From Piscicola geometra (taxonomy: Eukaryota; Annelida; Clitellata; Hirudinida; Piscicolidae): 64,000 nucleotides of DNA. This document shows, piece by piece, positions 61,501 to 64,000 of the stretch. The notes under the pieces are model-generated. The model was not told where the DNA came from. It saw only the letters and a list, made by a program, of their open reading frames with translations, and searched no databases. How positions within the stretch are numbered: the first letter of the stretch is position 1; the number at the start of each line of letters is the position of its first letter. Made by a program: the position numbers and the translations under genes. The stretch covers positions 7,689,806-7,753,805 of the forward strand of contig OX030965.1 of NCBI GenBank assembly GCA_943735955.1. Direction: 5' to 3'.

Positions 61501-63999
61501 CGTGGCTGCATTCCTAAAGCATTTCGCTTATGTTTTCTTGAATTCGCCGTGGTGGAAACGGGCTTCTGGTGGCGAGGGACGCGAGGAGTGGTCGCAATAA
61601 AGAGGCCACACAGCGTGGAGGATGATCGATCGTCGGGTCATTTCGAAAAAGCCGTTGATGTATGAATGATTGAACGGGAGACTGCATAAATGAATTAATG
61701 CATAAAACGGAAAAGAAATTTAAGACTTTTAGTGCTAATTTGAAATCTACTACGAAGGTTCGAGCTTTGACACAAATTTCGTGCAACAGGGCATAATCAA
61801 CAGTTTCGTTCACGAAGGAGAGATCTGCGCGTGGCTAAGAGTGGTGGAAAGTGGCTGAGAGTGGCTGGTAGGGACGGAAGTTGGTGGTGGCAGCAATGAT
61901 GAATGTGGCATCAGCGGCTTTTGCTTGATAGGGCTGGATGGTGTGTGAGGCTAGCCCAATTAAAGAAGGGTTTCGCGAATGATTGATCGCCCTATCAATA
62001 AGCCATGGAATCGATTCTCCGCCTCAGAAAGAATAGAATTGTATTTATCAAATTATGAAATATTACTTCATATATATATTTAATAAAAGATGAATTCAAA
62101 AGGAAAATATTTTAATCTTTTGTTTATTTTAATTTTCGGCGTTTAATTTCCAAGTTCCTGAAATGGGTGTAGCGCCAAAGCAAAAAAGCATGTTGCTATA
62201 ATTGTGGCAATCTGTCTTTGCGTCTTTAAGAAATTCCATTTTGCGTTAAAAAAAGTTCAAAAGTTTTTGAATGCATTCGAAATAAAGTTTTAGGACCACG
62301 CTTAAAGCAGCCATTTTATAAAAGCGACAAACGTTCATTTTCGGTCGATTTTTCTGGTTATTTTATTAATAGTTTTTTTTAAATTATATGACGATAAATT
62401 GGAAATTGCATCAATAAATATATGAGTATATTGAATAGGACAATATAGTAATCTATCTTTCCTTATTCTAGGCACATTTGCCATAAAATCTTTGGCGCGA
62501 AAAAATTCTCCAATGAAGAACATCAAACTTTTTATACACATCCTAAAGAATGCATAAGTTATTATTTCATAGGGCCAAATAGATTTGCGTTTTTTGATTA
62601 TATATATCAAGAGAATCCCTGTTGGTTTCATGAAAACAATATCCTATACAAATGGTGGAGGGAGGGGAAGTGAAGAACAATAAAATATTCTCTCTTTTTT
62701 TGTTTTTTTATTTTTCTATTTATTTATCTTTTGTAGTTTGACATGATGGTTTTTTTATTCGGATATGGGCATACGACTTGTTTGCGCCCATAATTTCTAT
62801 GTTGTGTTATTTATGGGTCACTCTTTCAGGTTTTATTTCGTGAATTCAATTTAAAGATTCATCACAAAAGAGCTTTCAGATATTTTAAACAAATAAATAA
62901 AAATTTTAATCGTTGTAGAAATAGTTTTCGCTTTAATATTTTAAAACTAATTCCAAATTACAGATTTATAACAAAAGATTTTCCTTTTTTTTTGGAGCGC
63001 AGTTTCTCATTATACAATAAATTGTTTGCGCTCCAATCTTTTGTTAAACCTTTTCATTTTTGGTGTATCTAATACACGTCTGGCAATTTCAATTTCCTTT
63101 TATTAAGCTCGGCACTCTTTTAAAGGTTTCTCGAAGGCATTATGCTTTCGCAGTGATTTGCTCCAAACAAGGCATTAAAAGGCTTGTATATGTCCACACG
63201 GGTCTAAACCTGCCTTTAAACTCTCGCATAGTACCTCATTAGACTCCCACTGCAGTAACTACAGCCTCCGGTGCAACAACCACAACCACACGACCACAAT
63301 CACCACATGACTGCATCAAAGCCACACGACCACAACAACTACTACTAGCACCACACCACTGCACACCACGACCACACCACACCACGACCACGACTACACG
63401 CTCACTCACGGGAATGACAACGAGGCGGTACGATGCAACATTGAAGGCAGGTCCATCAGCATCTTTTGCTGAAGGCAGGTTGAACGAGGAGCCCAGCTGG
63501 CTCGACTCTGAGATCTCCAGCTGCAAAGTCTCCTTCTCAAAGTGGGGCGAGTTGTCGTTGACGTCGACGATCGTCACCAGCACCTTGACGAGTCGGAAGG
63601 AGTCCAAGGGCAGCACAGCCACGTACAACCACCTGCGACACCCGTCTTCCTGGCTCTCAGGCAAGTCTTTTTCTGCAGTCTCTCGTTCATGCTGATCGCC
63701 ATCATCATCATCATCCTCGAATTCTGGTTTGTTGCTTTGAGCGGAGGGAGAATCTGCCAGGAGTCCATCGTAGAAGTGGTTGTCGTGCTGGGGACTCTCT
63801 TTGGAGCTCGGACACAGCACTTCCCTGTCAATGCGGGCAGCTGTTCTGATGATGCCTGTGCTTTCGTCAATTGAAAAGTGTTGCAGTTGTTGATGTTGTT
63901 GTTGTTGCAGTTGTTGATGTTGTTGTTGCAGTTGTTGTTGTTGTCGGAGGAAAGGTTGTTGCTTTGAGTTTGTTTTTTGTTGCTGTTGGTTGTGGAAGG
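46522..63999 (-). CDS. Protocadherin 2, 5' end beyond window
   Basis: Cadherin-superfamily adhesion receptor, paralogue of the gene at 24305-30373. Exons (minus): 63410->63999, 59926-60318, 59486-59651, 56662-56768, 54859-55169, 50249-51398, 49923-50044, 46522-47866; all phases match and about 1390 residues are visible. EC boundaries: VDVNDNSPHF, VSDANDNAPVF, LDTNDHAPK, QDLNDNPPSF, LDVNDEGPIF and LDLNDEAPVF; the first visible repeat has FSIDESTGIIRTAARIDRE. With the upstream part this makes seven ECs. After the last EC come a membrane span (IFVALVVAFVVVAGVLMAAC) and a cytoplasmic tail of about 290 residues with an Arg-rich start and a Lys-rich block (KKNRKNKKHNGKKKKSK). EC6 has a Gln/His insert and EC7 an Asn run; the first visible EC starts with Gln/His tracts. 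The signal peptide exon is not in the window. Confidence 0.9.
48412..48790. repeat. CCACCACTC minisatellite, protocadherin 2 intron
   Basis: About 380 bp of CCACCACTCCA / CCACCACTACA units with almost no G on the + strand, in the last intron (47867-49922). Pro/His/Thr frames over it are artefacts. The rest of this intron holds nothing recognisable. Confidence 0.9.
51399..54858. other. Large protocadherin 2 intron
   Basis: About 3.5 kb, AT-rich, with no strong repeat array. Its only notable content is the orphan reading frame near 53238-53528, listed separately. Confidence 0.5.
53238..53528 (+). pseudogene. Orphan open frame without ATG in protocadherin 2 intron
   Basis: A 96-codon + strand frame, antisense to the host gene, with non-repetitive, protein-like composition (VALVLNWTDPDRLRIND; LLTHKDTLDQVVERLLKLYI) ending in TAA. 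It contains no ATG. A possible acceptor (TTTGCATAG at 53273-53281) would make it a terminal exon in phase, but no partner exon is visible. It may be a decayed gene fragment or a chance frame. Family not recognised. Confidence 0.3.
56318..56660. repeat. CCACCCACCTCCACAA minisatellite
   Basis: An array of CACCCACCTCCACAACCAC units ends 2 bp before the protocadherin 2 exon 56662-56768, directly at its donor site on the minus strand. Confidence 0.9.
57529..57785 (+). mobile_element. tRNA-derived SINE with target-site duplication
   Basis: A tRNA-like head (about 57529-57600) has an A box (TGGCTTAGATGG, 57541) and a B box (GTTCGAATCCC, 57585). A unique body of about 150 bp and an A-rich tail (ATTAAAAAAAAT) follow. 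The 10-bp direct repeat CGCCAAAAAT flanks it at 57519-57528 and 57786-57795. The anticodon-loop position reads TGC, but the stem is degenerate, so it is not a working tRNA gene. It sits antisense in a protocadherin 2 intron. Confidence 0.7.
57920..58050. repeat. TGTGTATCTGTGCGTGTG minisatellite
   Basis: About 3.5 copies of a roughly 36-bp GT-rich unit (TGTGTATCTGTGCGTGTGTG...), 125 bp downstream of the SINE. Confidence 0.85.
59655..59795. repeat. GAGGTGGAAGAGGTGGGTGG repeat at exon border
   Basis: G-rich units (GGAAGAGGTGGGTGGTGATG...) start 4 bp beyond the acceptor of protocadherin 2 exon 59486-59651, so the acceptor tract in the transcript is C-rich repeat. Confidence 0.85.
60319..63409. 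other. Large protocadherin 2 intron
   Basis: About 3.1 kb, AT-rich and mostly unique, with no coding segment or mobile element that I can support. A CAC/ACGACC-type repeat at about 63280-63400 abuts the next exon's donor. Confidence 0.5.
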
Positions 64000-64000
64000 G

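Overview
The window is animal nuclear DNA. Every recognisable gene is split by GT-AG introns, exons are GC-richer than the very AT-rich introns and spacers, and trinucleotide and minisatellite arrays are abundant. Two non-clustered type protocadherins, a plakin-repeat cytolinker, a RhoGAP, a gamma-tubulin complex protein, PEX14 and MTHFS point to a bilaterian invertebrate. Seven-cadherin protocadherins together with a FAMeT-domain protein make a spiralian (lophotrochozoan) my best guess, but the species cannot be named. PEX14 implies peroxisomes, which argues against a parasitic flatworm.

Layout: 31-6036 (+) is the 3' part of a plakin-repeat protein. 6705-9419 (+) is either a separate low-complexity protein or an extension of the plakin. 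9745-15278 (-) is a PH-RhoGAP protein, and 15887-20354 (-) a gamma-tubulin complex (GCP) protein. 20629-22704 (+) is PEX14, head to head with the GCP gene, and 22865-23699 (-) is MTHFS, tail to tail with PEX14. 24305-30373 (-) is a complete nine-exon protocadherin. 30374-36693 is a repeat-rich spacer. 36694-42179 (+) is a 15-exon gene joining a FAMeT domain, a winged-helix-like segment and a nucleoside phosphorylase/Pfs-like domain. 42180-46521 is a spacer. 46522-63999 (-) is a second protocadherin whose 5' end lies outside the window; its introns hold a tRNA-derived SINE with a target-site duplication and an orphan reading frame.

I built exon models by hand from splice signals and reading phase. 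For PEX14, MTHFS, the RhoGAP, protocadherin 1 and the FAMeT/phosphorylase gene, the exon lengths add to a whole number of codons from ATG to stop, and every junction keeps frame. The two protocadherins share several intron positions and look like tandem paralogues. Cell adhesion (protocadherins), cytoskeleton (plakin, RhoGAP, GCP) and metabolism (PEX14, MTHFS) are mixed, so no operon-like logic is expected.

The most interesting items are the FAMeT/winged-helix/nucleoside-phosphorylase protein and the repeated placement of low-complexity peptide inserts (Gln/His, Asn, Thr, Asp) inside folded domains, including the same loop in three cadherin repeats.
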